A model generated the notes under the pieces. It had not been told where the DNA came from and did not search any database. It worked only from the letters and a program-made list of their open reading frames with translations. A DNA stretch of 32,601 nucleotides, taken from contig NZ_MRDL01000019.1 in assembly GCF_002008365.1 (NCBI RefSeq), positions 1 through 32,601 of the forward strand. Reading direction: 5' to 3'. Source of the DNA: Rhizobium leguminosarum bv. viciae USDA 2370. GTDB lineage: Bacteria > Pseudomonadota > Alphaproteobacteria > Rhizobiales > Rhizobiaceae. This document shows, in pieces, positions 15,200 to 23,346 of this stretch. How positions within the stretch are numbered: the stretch's first letter is position 1; every line of letters starts with the position of its first letter. The translations under genes and the position numbers were made by a program.

Positions 15200-16045
15200 A
15201 TGTCAGCAAATCTCGACGATATCCGTAACCAGCAACGTGAGACATGGGACAAGTTTTCGGCCGGCTGGAAGAAATGGGACAGCTTGGTTCTCGGTTGGCT
15301 CGCCCCGTTTGGTGACGCCATGCTTCGGCGCGCCAATCTCTCCAACGGCTTTAGCGTGCTTGACATAGCCGCCGGCACTGGCGAACCCGGCCTGACGGCG
15401 GCGGCGGCAATCCCCGAGGGTCAGGTTGTCGTCACCGATCTCTCGGAAAATATGCTGACTGCTGCCGCCGAAAATGCGGCCAGACGTGGCCTCAAAAACT
15501 TCGAAACTCGCCTATGCGATGCGGGAGCGTTGCCTTTTGCCGATGCCAGTTTCGACGCCGTCCTATGCCGGTTCGGGTTTATGTTCTTCCCGGATATCGC
15601 TGCCGCCGCCAGGGAGATGGCGCGCGTCGCAAAGCCCGGGGCGCGGGTCTGTGCCGCAGTCTGGAGCGCGCCTGCCAAAAATCCATGGGCGACCACGATC
15701 ATGGGCACGATCGCCCGCCACGTGGACATGCCCCCGCCGCCCTCCGGTTCTCCGGGCCTGTTCCGCTGCGCGGGGGAAGGCATGATGGTCGAGACCTTCA
15801 AAGAGGCGGGCCTTCTCGACGTCGCCGTGGAAGAGGTGTCGGCGATGATGGTGCACGATGCCCCGGCGAGCTATTGGGACTTCATGACCGAGATCGCCGC
15901 GCCTGTTGTCGCCGGACTATCCAGGGCCGACGCGGCAACACGGGAGAAGATCTGTCGTGAGGTCCTGGAGCTCGCTCTCCAATCCGTCAGCGACGGCAAG
16001 GTTCACCTTCTCTCAACAGCAACTGTGATCACAGGCACGCGATAG
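15200..16045 (+). CDS. class I SAM-dependent methyltransferase
   Basis: 281 residues from the ATG at 15200, with GGGGGAG 7 bases upstream. The motifs are those of UbiE/Methyltransf_11 enzymes: motif I LDIAAGTGEPGL, the acidic end of strand 2 in VVTDLSENML, CDAGALPFADASFDAVLCRF for motifs II-III, and the ARVAKPGARVCAAVW segment. It transfers a methyl group from SAM to an unidentified small molecule in the cytoplasm. The C-terminal third differs from ubiquinone methylases. It converges on the kinase-like gene, whose remnant tail overlaps its last codons. Confidence 0.88.
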   Translation: MSANLDDIRNQQRETWDKFSAGWKKWDSLVLGWLAPFGDAMLRRANLSNGFSVLDIAAGTGEPGLTAAAAIPEGQVVVTDLSENMLTAAAENAARRGLKNFETRLCDAGALPFADASFDAVLCRFGFMFFPDIAAAAREMARVAKPGARVCAAVWSAPAKNPWATTIMGTIARHVDMPPPPSGSPGLFRCAGEGMMVETFKEAGLLDVAVEEVSAMMVHDAPASYWDFMTEIAAPVVAGLSRADAATREKICREVLELALQSVSDGKVHLLSTATVITGTR

Positions 16046-16168
16046 CCTCAAAATCTCGTCGACAACGACGGCGAGCGGGAGCGTGGCGTCGATGACGACA
16101 CCACACTTCGGAATATCCTCTTTCATTGCATGCAATCGCACAATTAGCTCCCGTTCGGCAGGCAGGTC
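16013..16168 (-). pseudogene. remnant C-terminal end of a P-loop kinase
   Basis: In a frame different from the kinase-like gene, the minus strand reads DLPAERELIVRLHAMK followed by a segment with GVVIDATLPL and VVVDEILRL before a TGA at 16013. The V-I-D-A-T-x-P-L and V-D-E-I-L pattern is typical of the C-terminus of nucleotide-kinase-like P-loop proteins. There is no start or body in this frame, so it is a remnant: either the frameshifted natural tail of the gene at 16144-16719 or the end of a deleted neighbour. Confidence 0.5.
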
Positions 16169-16719
16169 ACAACATGATCCCGTATTGCCGCAGCACTTTC
16201 CAAAGGCGACGTGAACGTCACATCTAGGGTTAGCGCGTGCTGGTGCGGGATATCAAGAACCACGGCCTGTTGGCTTCGGTTTCTTGAAGTCTCGACGTCG
16301 GTCGTTTTCAAATAGTCGCGCCTTGCGGGGGAGGAAACGCGACGCGCCAATTCTTCTTCGGCACAAAGCAATCTCACCGGAACGAAGACCGCGGCGCGCT
16401 GTCTGGCGGCGTCAACAAACTGTTGGTACGTCCGCGTGCTCCGCTCATCGCCTTCGACGCCGGCATGGGTGAAGATGAAATTCGCCGACGGGCCGCTATA
16501 GGTGGCGATTGCATCCAGGACGGCCTGCCGGACCCTGCCGGTGTACTCCCAGACACCCTTAGGCAGCGGAGCGGTCTGATCCTCGTCGAGGAGGCGCAAG
16601 ATCGGGTTGTTGAACCAGTGATTGTCAATGATCTTTGCTGATAGAAGCGAGCCGAGTTCTTTGGCGATTGTCAGCTTCCCGACGCCCGGAAACCCCAAGA
16701 GCAAAACGAAAACACCCAT
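16144..16719 (-). CDS. AAA/shikimate-kinase-like P-loop protein
   Basis: 191 residues from the ATG at 16719; an upstream start at 16743 would add 8. The N-terminus has a P-loop, LLLGFPGVGKLTIAKEL, where the residue after the Lys is Leu followed by Thr. The later NFIFTHAGVEGDE strand and VPVRLLCAEEELARRVSSPARRDYLK with its Arg-rich lid are like small-molecule kinases. The substrate is unknown. The last residues (VTCLPNGS) end just where another frame carries a kinase-like tail, so the gene may be frameshifted at its 3' end. Confidence 0.7.
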   Translation of the reverse strand: MGVFVLLLGFPGVGKLTIAKELGSLLSAKIIDNHWFNNPILRLLDEDQTAPLPKGVWEYTGRVRQAVLDAIATYSGPSANFIFTHAGVEGDERSTRTYQQFVDAARQRAAVFVPVRLLCAEEELARRVSSPARRDYLKTTDVETSRNRSQQAVVLDIPHQHALTLDVTFTSPLESAAAIRDHVVTCLPNGS

Positions 16720-16782
16720 CGTCCGACAACTCTCCCAATACAATCCACCGGCAACAACGCAGTGCAGAACATTGTCTGGAAT

Positions 16783-17223
16783 CTACCAGAATTTCCACCA
16801 TGGACGCTTTGGATCGGGAGGCATCGAAGGCTCGGGCGCGAGTATGGCTTTCATCACGATCATCTCGCCATCATGGTCATAATATTCTCCCTCTTCCCCC
16901 TGGACTTTGGCTTCGAGAGATTGGGCGATAAGCCACATTTTCCGACGGATTTCTTGATCAGGATTTTTGACAACGATGTTGTCTCCGCTCCACCAAAGCC
17001 ATGCGGCGTTTTTTCGATTTTCGCCGCGGGAGTATCCTTTCCACACGCATATGCCCGCCTGTTCCACCCGTAAAACACCCCCGTCGGCGGCGGGAGTTTC
17101 GGCAAAACCGTCATGCTGAATTTCGGGATCACTGGCAACGTACTCGAGCCATTCGTCGAGAGCGATCGATGGAGAGGCATCGAACCAATTTGCCTTACGG
17201 GTAATGTGAAGATCGTAACCCAT
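16783..17223 (-). CDS. conserved-looking protein of unknown function
   Basis: 146 residues starting MGYDLHITRKANWFD; the ATG has AGG 5 bases upstream. The sequence is rich in Trp and acidic residues (AAWLWWSGDNIVVKNPDQEI, then GEEGEYYDHDGE) and lacks a signal peptide or membrane helix, so it is probably cytoplasmic. The MGYDLHITR start recurs in unannotated bacterial proteins as I recall them, but I can give no function. The composition is compatible with an immunity-type or regulatory partner; that is only a guess. Confidence 0.7.
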   Translation of the reverse strand: MGYDLHITRKANWFDASPSIALDEWLEYVASDPEIQHDGFAETPAADGGVLRVEQAGICVWKGYSRGENRKNAAWLWWSGDNIVVKNPDQEIRRKMWLIAQSLEAKVQGEEGEYYDHDGEMIVMKAILAPEPSMPPDPKRPWWKFW

Positions 17224-17263
17224 CAGAGCCTATTACCTAAGTCGCGCCGAACGGCTGAGCCGC

Positions 17264-18754
17264 CTAATGCGAAGCCGCCTCGCTTGCGACGGCCGCCCCC
17301 TCACGCTTCTGACTATGCCCGACCGGGATCAGCCAGGTGGTGAAGAAGGTCAGCACCGCAACAACGACCACGCCCCAGAAGCTCCAGTGCAGCGCCGCAT
17401 TGAAGACGGCGCGGATCGCCGGATCGGCGGCGAGCGCCGAGAGCCCGGTCGGCTGGTTCAGTGCGTCATGCAGTCCTGCCGCCGCTTCGCCGCTCGCATA
17501 GTGATTGATGCCGGCATTGAGGATGGCGCCGAGCACGGTGGCGCCGAGCGTATTGCCGAGGCTGCGGGCAAAGATGATCGAGGCGGTGGCACTGCCGCGC
17601 ATCGACCATTCGACGCTGTCCTGCACCAGCACGATGCTGGTGAGGCTGATGAGACCCATGCCGAAGCCCATGAAGAAGGAGCCGGCGCCGGCAACGACCG
17701 GCGAACTCTCAGGCGTCAGGAACAGAAGAAAACAGGCGCCGAAGGGAAACAGCAGGCTGCCGACGCGCAGCGTGCGGCGAATGCCGAAGGCCTTGTAGAA
17801 GCGGCTGGAAAGCATCACCGCCAAAGGCCAGCCGACGACGAGCATGGTGAGCGTGAAGCCGGCAACAACAGGCGAACGGCCGAGAACGCCCTGCACATAG
17901 ATCGGCAGGATTGTCGAAAGCCCGATCAGCGCCATGCCGGCAAGCAGTGTTGCCGCATTGCTGGTCGCAATCAGCCGGCGGCTCCAGAGCGGGATTGAAA
18001 TGATCGGCTCCGGCGCCCGCTTCTCCTGGGCGAGGAAGAGGATGCCCGCGACCACGAAGACGGCAAAAAGCGAAAGCAGGATCCAGGCGCTGGCATCGGT
18101 TTCCGTCAACATGACGAGCAGTGCCACGATCGAGATCGAAAACAGCACCGAGCCGAGGTAATCAATCTTTGCCTGCTTGTGCGCCACGTCCTCCTTTAGG
18201 AAGATCATGAAGGCGATGATCGAGATGATGCCGATCGGCAGGTTGATCCAGAAGATCCAGGCCCAGGAGATGTTGTCGACGATGATGCCGCCGGCAAGCG
18301 GCCCGACGACGGCCGAGGTCGCCCAGACGGTCGCCATCGCACCCTGCACGCGGCCGCGTTCTTCGAGCTTGAAGAGATCGCCGATAACAGTCATCGTCAC
18401 CGGCTGGATGGCGCCGGCGCCCAGCCCCTGCAGCAGCCGGAACAGCACCAGCGACATCATCGACCAGGCAAGCCCGCAGAGCAAAGAGCCGACGAGGAAG
18501 ATCAGGATGCCGCCGATCAGCACCGGCTTGCGCCCAAAAATGTCGGAAAGCTTGCCGTAGATAACAGTGGTCGTCGACTGCGCCAGCAGGAAGGCCGAAA
18601 ACACCCAGCTGTAATAGGAAAAGCCGCCGAGCTGCCCGACGATGCGCGGCATCGCGGTCGCCACGATCGTCGCCTCGATCGCCACCATGAAGGTCGCGAG
18701 CATGATGGTGGCGACGATAAGCACGCGGTTCGAGCGTTGCGCTACATTCGACAT
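17264..18754 (-). CDS. 14-helix drug/proton antiporter (MFS, DHA2/EmrB-QacA type)
   Basis: 496 residues from the ATG at 18754, with GAAGAGGA upstream; the open frame above adds 48 unlikely residues. It exports drugs or metabolites in exchange for protons across the inner membrane. MFS motif A is seen as GKLSDIFGRKP, the helix 4 stretch as RLLQGLGAGAIQPVTMTVIG and antiporter motif C as GPLAGGIIVD. Fourteen hydrophobic segments can be counted. No periplasmic adaptor gene lies next to it, so it probably works alone. It stands apart from its neighbours, 40 bases above the unknown 146-residue gene. Confidence 0.92.
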   Translation of the reverse strand: MSNVAQRSNRVLIVATIMLATFMVAIEATIVATAMPRIVGQLGGFSYYSWVFSAFLLAQSTTTVIYGKLSDIFGRKPVLIGGILIFLVGSLLCGLAWSMMSLVLFRLLQGLGAGAIQPVTMTVIGDLFKLEERGRVQGAMATVWATSAVVGPLAGGIIVDNISWAWIFWINLPIGIISIIAFMIFLKEDVAHKQAKIDYLGSVLFSISIVALLVMLTETDASAWILLSLFAVFVVAGILFLAQEKRAPEPIISIPLWSRRLIATSNAATLLAGMALIGLSTILPIYVQGVLGRSPVVAGFTLTMLVVGWPLAVMLSSRFYKAFGIRRTLRVGSLLFPFGACFLLFLTPESSPVVAGAGSFFMGFGMGLISLTSIVLVQDSVEWSMRGSATASIIFARSLGNTLGATVLGAILNAGINHYASGEAAAGLHDALNQPTGLSALAADPAIRAVFNAALHWSFWGVVVVAVLTFFTTWLIPVGHSQKREGAAVASEAASH

Positions 18755-18935
18755 GACGATCCTCTTCGGGTGCTCCGCAGATGCCGGAAATATCGGCAGG
18801 CTGGCTTTGGTGTGGGGCGATGCGCCGCTTGCGGAGTGATACCGTCCTTTTACGTCCTCAAGCCCGGCCGGTAAAGCAGGCCGCGCCCGGTTTCTCATGA
18901 TGGCATTTGTTTTCGCGTCGAGGGAAGGTGGGTCG

Positions 18936-18973
18936 AAAACGGAGGCCCCGCGCCATTCCGCCCGGGCCTCCGT
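18936..18973 (-). terminator. Rho-independent terminator of the Gly/Ser-rich gene
   Basis: On the minus strand ACGGAGGCCC (18964-18973) pairs with GGGCCTCCGT (18939-18948) around a 15-base loop, and the stem runs into TTTTCG. It lies 35 bases after the stop of the Gly/Ser-rich gene and before the efflux gene. Confidence 0.8.
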
Positions 18974-19008
18974 TCCATCAGGGGGGAAGGCAACTAATCA
19001 CCTTATCC

Positions 19009-19422
19009 TCATTGCGGGCATGCCTCAGTGAGCGAGCCGCTGTCCGCGCTTCCCCCGGTGCAACCCCGCGTCTGCTGCAGGTTGGGATTGACCCCGCCGG
19101 GATTGATCGTGCTGCGGCCGCTGTTGAGGTCGACGCCGCCATTGCCGGTCGTGCTGCCGGTGGTGCCGGGATCGATTCCGACAGAACCGGTTCCCGCCGA
19201 GCCTGTGCCGACAGACCCGGTGCCCGCTGCACCGCCGCTGACAGACCCAGTGCCAGCCGACCCGGCCCCGGCGGAACCGGCTGCGCCCGAACTCCCTGAT
19301 CCGCCGATGATCGGCGCCACCGATAGCCGCCCATTGGCATCCGCGCCACCGGCCGTCTGGGCCAGCGCCGAGCCGGCGAGACCGACCGAAAGCAGCGATA
19401 TCGCGATGAACTTGCAGGACAT
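19009..19422 (-). CDS. exported Gly/Ser-rich low-complexity protein
   Basis: 137 residues from the ATG at 19422 (GGAG 6 bases upstream; an ATG 4 codons earlier is less well placed). Residues 1-22 are a signal peptide with an A-L-A site. The middle, about residues 40-85, is built of short imperfect G-S-A-G-T-G-S-V units, and two Cys occur near the C-terminus (RGCTGGSADSGSLTEACPQ) and could form a disulfide. It is probably periplasmic or surface-located. No enzyme motif. It has its own terminator. Confidence 0.7.
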   Translation of the reverse strand: MSCKFIAISLLSVGLAGSALAQTAGGADANGRLSVAPIIGGSGSSGAAGSAGAGSAGTGSVSGGAAGTGSVGTGSAGTGSVGIDPGTTGSTTGNGGVDLNSGRSTINPGGVNPNLQQTRGCTGGSADSGSLTEACPQ

Positions 19423-19540
19423 GATTTTCTCCATGCTGGTTGTCTCAGGGAGAAAACCAGCTGGTCGGCGGCATTGTTCCGGGATGGATTGGGCTGGTTG
19501 GCCCTATTGCGCCGGAGGCGGTGACCTCGGCCTGGCCTCT

Positions 19541-19852
19541 TCAGCCCTGACGATCACTGCGGGCGGGTACCGTTATTCCCCTGGTTACCGCGAAAATCGC
19601 TCCAAACATTCCGCCAACGACGATCCCTGCAGAGCCGCCCGCCAACGCTGCAATGAGGCAGTAGACGATCCAGGAGCCAACACTGGATGCATCGGCCTGG
19701 AACAAGGTGGATACGACGCCGATTGCTCCGCCAAGGATACCCAAGACAATGGCAACCCCCGTCACAGCCTCCGATGGATCAATGGTAGGGATGCGTGACG
19801 CTTGGGCGGCATCATGTTCAACCGGCGGAGACTGGCTATCCGTGTCTTCCAT
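19541..19852 (-). CDS. small two-helix membrane protein at the end of the fix cluster
   Basis: 103 residues from the ATG at 19852, with AAGGAGGG 4 bases upstream. The frame is open further up, but those codons overlap fixS in another frame. A polar N-terminal stretch of about 35 residues is followed by two hydrophobic segments (TGVAIVLGILGGAIGVV and WIVYCLIAALAGGSAGIVVG) rich in small residues. It starts 34 bases after the fixS stop on the same strand, so it is probably co-transcribed. Its role in oxidase assembly or elsewhere is unknown. Confidence 0.7.
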   Translation of the reverse strand: MEDTDSQSPPVEHDAAQASRIPTIDPSEAVTGVAIVLGILGGAIGVVSTLFQADASSVGSWIVYCLIAALAGGSAGIVVGGMFGAIFAVTRGITVPARSDRQG

Positions 19853-19886
19853 TCGACCCTCCTTCAAAGCATTTACAATCGATCCT

Positions 19887-20045
19887 TCAGCCGCTGAGAG
19901 GCTTGTCGTTCTTTTCGGACAATATCCTTTCTGCTGCGCCATCCAGATCTTCGTACTGACCGGTGCGCAGGGACCAAAGGAAGGCGCCAAGCCCGGCGAT
20001 GCCCATGAACAGAGCTATGGGTATCAGAAACGACAATGCGCTCAT
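19887..20045 (-). CDS. fixS: cbb3 oxidase assembly protein FixS/CcoS
   Basis: 52 residues read directly from the DNA, starting MSALSFLIPIALFMGIAGLG. A single N-terminal membrane helix is followed by the family hallmark FLWSLRTGQYEDLDGAAERI and a short charged tail. The ATG follows the fixI stop with no gap (TAA then ATG), a sign of translational coupling. FixS is needed to insert cofactors, together with the copper pump FixI, into the cbb3 oxidase. Confidence 0.95.
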   Translation of the reverse strand: MSALSFLIPIALFMGIAGLGAFLWSLRTGQYEDLDGAAERILSEKNDKPLSG

Positions 20046-22313
20046 TTATCCCACTCCCGCCAACTTTTTTATCCGCCGCATTTCCCGCTCTGGCGGCGTT
20101 CCGTCAATCTCAAGCCTCATCGCATTCGCGACGACCAATATCGACGACGTCGACATCGCTATCGCGGCGATGAGCGGGTTGGCATAACCCAACAGCGCGA
20201 GAGGAATGCTGCACGCATTGTAGACGATAGCCAATGCGAAATTTTGGCGGATCAGCACGGCCGCACGACCCGCCGTCGTCAGCGCGACCTTTATTCCGTC
20301 CATGTCTCCATTGAGCAGGATGAAATCGGCGGCGCTGCGACCGATGTCGCTTCCTGACGCCGGAACCATGGAAACATGCGCGGTCTTCAGCGCGACCGCG
20401 TCGTTTATTCCGTCACCAATCATCATCACCTTGCGTCCGAGACCACGCAACGCATCGATCGCCTCGGCCTTGTCCTTGGGGAGGGCGGCTGCTTTTACGG
20501 AGTCGATTCCGACTTCCCGTGCCACTGCAAGAGCCGCTTCGGGGACATCGCCCGTCAGCATTTCGACAGCGATGCCGCGGCTCTTCAAGAACTGCACCGC
20601 CATCGCCGACCCGGCTCGAACCTTCTCTCCAAAAACGAAAGAGGCGAGGATTTCTCCCTGTCGCGTCAGGACGATAGTAGAAGCTGCAGCAGTCCGGTCG
20701 TCTGCATCGCCGCTCACCGCCCATGCCGCTCGCCCAAGTCGATAAACTTCCCCTCGGAAAGACGCCTCGAGACCGTTGCCTTGTATCTCCCTGACGTCAT
20801 CGAGCGCGAGAGCCTCCCACTCACGCCGTGAGGCGTAATCCGCGATCGCTCTCGACATCGGATGGCTCGAAAACCGCGACAGTGACACAGCCAGTGAAAA
20901 TTCCCGTGGTCCGGTCCAGTTCCCGGTCAACAGCGTCGGCTCGTATTGCGTCAGCGTACCGGTCTTGTCGAAAACGACGGTGTCGATTTCCGCCAAACGT
21001 TCCAATGCCGATCCGTCCCGTGCCACGATGCCGTGGGTGAACAATCTGCGTGCTGCAACGACCTGAACCATCGGAACCGCCAGTCCCAGCGCACAAGGGC
21101 AGGCAATGATCAGGACCGAGATCGAAATTGTCAGGGAGAGGTGGATGTCCTGTGTCACCGCAAACCACGAAAGGAATGTCAGCACCGACAGTCCGTGGAT
21201 AACCGGAGCATAGAGACGCGCGGCCCTGTCGGCGAGTATCTGGTATTGAGACCGGCCGTCCTCGACGGCTTCCAGCATCCTATGCAGCTCGGCGAGTGTC
21301 GAATCTCCTGGTGCGGCGGTGGCTTCGACAGTCAGGGGATGGCCGACGTTCAAATCTCCCGCGCGAACCTGTCCGCCTGGTCCAACCGCTTCCCAGCGGC
21401 TCTCTCCCGTCAGCAATGAACGGTCAAGTTCCGACTGGCCGGAGAGAATCGTCCCGTCAGCTGGAATTCTATCGCCGGCTGCAATCAGGGTGCGGGTGCC
21501 GGAAACGATGTCGCTCAGTGGAACATATTCGATCCGTCCATCCGCGCGGATCACATTAGCGCCTTTCGGCATCATGTCGGCCAGAGACGCCGCCGCCGAT
21601 CGCGCCCGCCGTCGCATCAGATGGTCCAGCGTGCGTCCGACGAGCAAAATGAAGATCAATGAGGTACTGGCCTCGAAGTAAGCTTGCCGTCCTTCGGCGA
21701 ACGTGTCGTATACGCTGAGACCGAACGAGAGCAGGACGCCGATGCTGACCGGCACATCCATGTTTGCCCGACCGTGCACGAGCGCCCGCCACGCCGACCG
21801 GTAGAATGTCGCCCCGGAGTAGATCACGGCCGGTAGTGCGAGCGCGGCCGACATCAGGTGGAGCGTCTGACGTGTTGCCGGGTCTGCGCCCGCCCAGACC
21901 GATACGGACAGCACCATGATGTTCATCGAGCAAAAGCCGGCAACTGCCAGCGCGCGCAGCAGCCCTGATATCTCACCGTCCGGTTGATCGCGGCCTTCCA
22001 TCGGCAAGACGGCCGTGTACCCGATCGTTCCGATCAGGGCGGCAAAATCGGGCGGCGAACCATTTTCCGCGTGCCAATGGATGGTCACACGCTTCGCCGT
22101 CAGATTGGCGCGCGCCATGTGAACTTCGGGGTGCTTGCCAAGCGTCGATTCCAAAAGCGCCATGCATGCGCCACATCGCATGTCCGGGACGGACAGGGTG
22201 ATCTGCCTGAGACCACTGCCCAAATCCTTGCTTGCCAACGCAACCTCGTCCACGCCCGGCCTTCTTGGTCCGGGCTCGGGGAGCGACGACGCAATTGACG
22301 CGCAGCAGGTCAT
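20046..22313 (-). CDS. fixI: copper-transporting P-type ATPase FixI/CcoI
   Basis: 755 residues, normal for FixI. It pumps copper for the CuB site of cbb3 oxidase. An N-terminal Cys pair (MTCCA) precedes a heavy-metal-associated domain with CGAC at C47 and C50. Eight membrane helices are expected, with CPCALGLAVP as the ion-binding motif of helix 6, the phosphorylation motif DKTGTLT, the SSHPMSRAI segment of the nucleotide domain and the hinge GDGINDAVAL. GAGGAAGGGAC precedes the ATG, 13 bases after the DUF2189-like gene. The last codon runs straight into fixS. Confidence 0.95.
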   Translation of the reverse strand: MTCCASIASSLPEPGPRRPGVDEVALASKDLGSGLRQITLSVPDMRCGACMALLESTLGKHPEVHMARANLTAKRVTIHWHAENGSPPDFAALIGTIGYTAVLPMEGRDQPDGEISGLLRALAVAGFCSMNIMVLSVSVWAGADPATRQTLHLMSAALALPAVIYSGATFYRSAWRALVHGRANMDVPVSIGVLLSFGLSVYDTFAEGRQAYFEASTSLIFILLVGRTLDHLMRRRARSAAASLADMMPKGANVIRADGRIEYVPLSDIVSGTRTLIAAGDRIPADGTILSGQSELDRSLLTGESRWEAVGPGGQVRAGDLNVGHPLTVEATAAPGDSTLAELHRMLEAVEDGRSQYQILADRAARLYAPVIHGLSVLTFLSWFAVTQDIHLSLTISISVLIIACPCALGLAVPMVQVVAARRLFTHGIVARDGSALERLAEIDTVVFDKTGTLTQYEPTLLTGNWTGPREFSLAVSLSRFSSHPMSRAIADYASRREWEALALDDVREIQGNGLEASFRGEVYRLGRAAWAVSGDADDRTAAASTIVLTRQGEILASFVFGEKVRAGSAMAVQFLKSRGIAVEMLTGDVPEAALAVAREVGIDSVKAAALPKDKAEAIDALRGLGRKVMMIGDGINDAVALKTAHVSMVPASGSDIGRSAADFILLNGDMDGIKVALTTAGRAAVLIRQNFALAIVYNACSIPLALLGYANPLIAAIAMSTSSILVVANAMRLEIDGTPPEREMRRIKKLAGVG

Positions 22314-22326
22314 TGTCCCTTCCTCG

Positions 22327-23133
22327 CTACCTCATTGCCTTGTAGGCATGCCATGTGGCGTGGCCGAGCAAAGGAAAAACGACGATGAGTCCGACAAGTC
22401 CCGTCAGCAGGCTGGCGAGGAAGAGGGCGAGCACGATCGCACCCCAGACCATTGACGGTCCCATGTTGTTCCAGACCATGACAACGCTGACGCCCATCGC
22501 TGTGAAGGCGTCTATGCGCTTATCCAGAAGCATCGGAATTGAGAACACCCCGATTGCAAAAGCGAATCCAGCGAACAATGCGCCGACACACAAGCCGACG
22601 ATCAGCATGCCCCAGCCCGAGGGGGTGGTGACCAATAGCCTTGCTACGCCACCAAGGCCGGGGAACGGATTAACGCCGAAAAAGAGCGCGTAGATAATGA
22701 CCGCGGCCCTCATCCAGAGCAGCATCACCATGCACAGCAGCATCCCCGTGAAGAACACCTGCCCTCCAGCTCTCGGCCGGACGAATAACATCTGACGAAG
22801 CGAGATGCGCTCGCCGTTCGCCAAACTCCTGCTCTTGACATAGAGCCCTGCGGCAAAGAGCGGGGCGACGATCAATATGCCCGCCAATGCAGGAAAGAGA
22901 AGATAGTCGCGCTCGAGCCGAAACAGCATCACGGTGGCCGCCAACGCAAGTAAGAACACCACGAACCCGTAGGCCAGACTTGGCCAGGGTTGCCGGATCA
23001 AGTCCTGCCAGCCTTGGCCAAGCCAACCGAGAGGAGCGCCGAGGGGCAGATGCCGCTGCCACTTGGGATTCATCGTCTCCTGTATCCCTGATACCTCGCT
23101 CCGATATCGGCCGGAAGTGTCGTCCTGCGGCAT
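22327..23133 (-). CDS. DUF2189-like integral membrane protein in the fix cluster
   Basis: 268 residues from the ATG at 23133, chosen because GAGGAGGA lies 5 bases upstream; an ATG at 23151, directly after the previous stop, is the alternative and adds 6 residues. Six hydrophobic helices are visible, with GWQDLIRQPWPSLAYGF before the first and the family-like PLLGHATWHAYKAM end, matching DUF2189 proteins as I know them. It occupies the place where rhizobial clusters normally carry fixG and fixH, yet it has no ferredoxin motif or FixH likeness. Its role is unknown, perhaps membrane assembly of the oxidase. Confidence 0.8.
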   Translation of the reverse strand: MPQDDTSGRYRSEVSGIQETMNPKWQRHLPLGAPLGWLGQGWQDLIRQPWPSLAYGFVVFLLALAATVMLFRLERDYLLFPALAGILIVAPLFAAGLYVKSRSLANGERISLRQMLFVRPRAGGQVFFTGMLLCMVMLLWMRAAVIIYALFFGVNPFPGLGGVARLLVTTPSGWGMLIVGLCVGALFAGFAFAIGVFSIPMLLDKRIDAFTAMGVSVVMVWNNMGPSMVWGAIVLALFLASLLTGLVGLIVVFPLLGHATWHAYKAMR

Positions 23134-23151
23134 CTGATCCTCCTCGCGCAT

Positions 23152-23346
23152 TCAGCAAGCTGAAGCGGCGGCCCTGAATTGGTTGGGTTGCTGGCCTTTT
23201 TCCTTGATATGCTCGATGCAGGCGGGCTGAGTGGTGATCGCCATGTAAACAAAATGGGCGTTGGCGCCGACAAAGATCGCGCCGGTCAGTCCGATCAGCA
23301 GCCACTTGAAAACGCGGGGTATGGGGCTCTTCGCTTCGGGCGTCAC
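23152..23346 (-). CDS. 64-residue one-helix protein between fixP and the DUF2189-like gene
   Basis: A GTG start at 23346 overlaps the fixP stop by 4 bases (GTGA), strong evidence of coupled translation. A basic N-terminus (KSPIPRVFKW) leads into one membrane helix, LLIGLTGAIFVGANAHFVYM, and a polar tail with two Cys (QPACIEH and final AAASAC). The stop is followed at once by an ATG. No known domain is recognised. Position suggests a small accessory subunit or assembly factor of the oxidase. Confidence 0.75.
   Translation of the reverse strand: MTPEAKSPIPRVFKWLLIGLTGAIFVGANAHFVYMAITTQPACIEHIKEKGQQPNQFRAAASAC

Noticed and set aside
15001..15228. 75-codon frame upstream of the methyltransferase
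   Set aside because: No start site support, overlaps the methyltransferase start, and does not resemble a protein.
22327..23133. DUF2189-like gene as FixH or FixG
   Set aside because: FixG would show ferredoxin cysteine motifs and FixH is a much shorter one-helix protein; this has six helices and neither feature.
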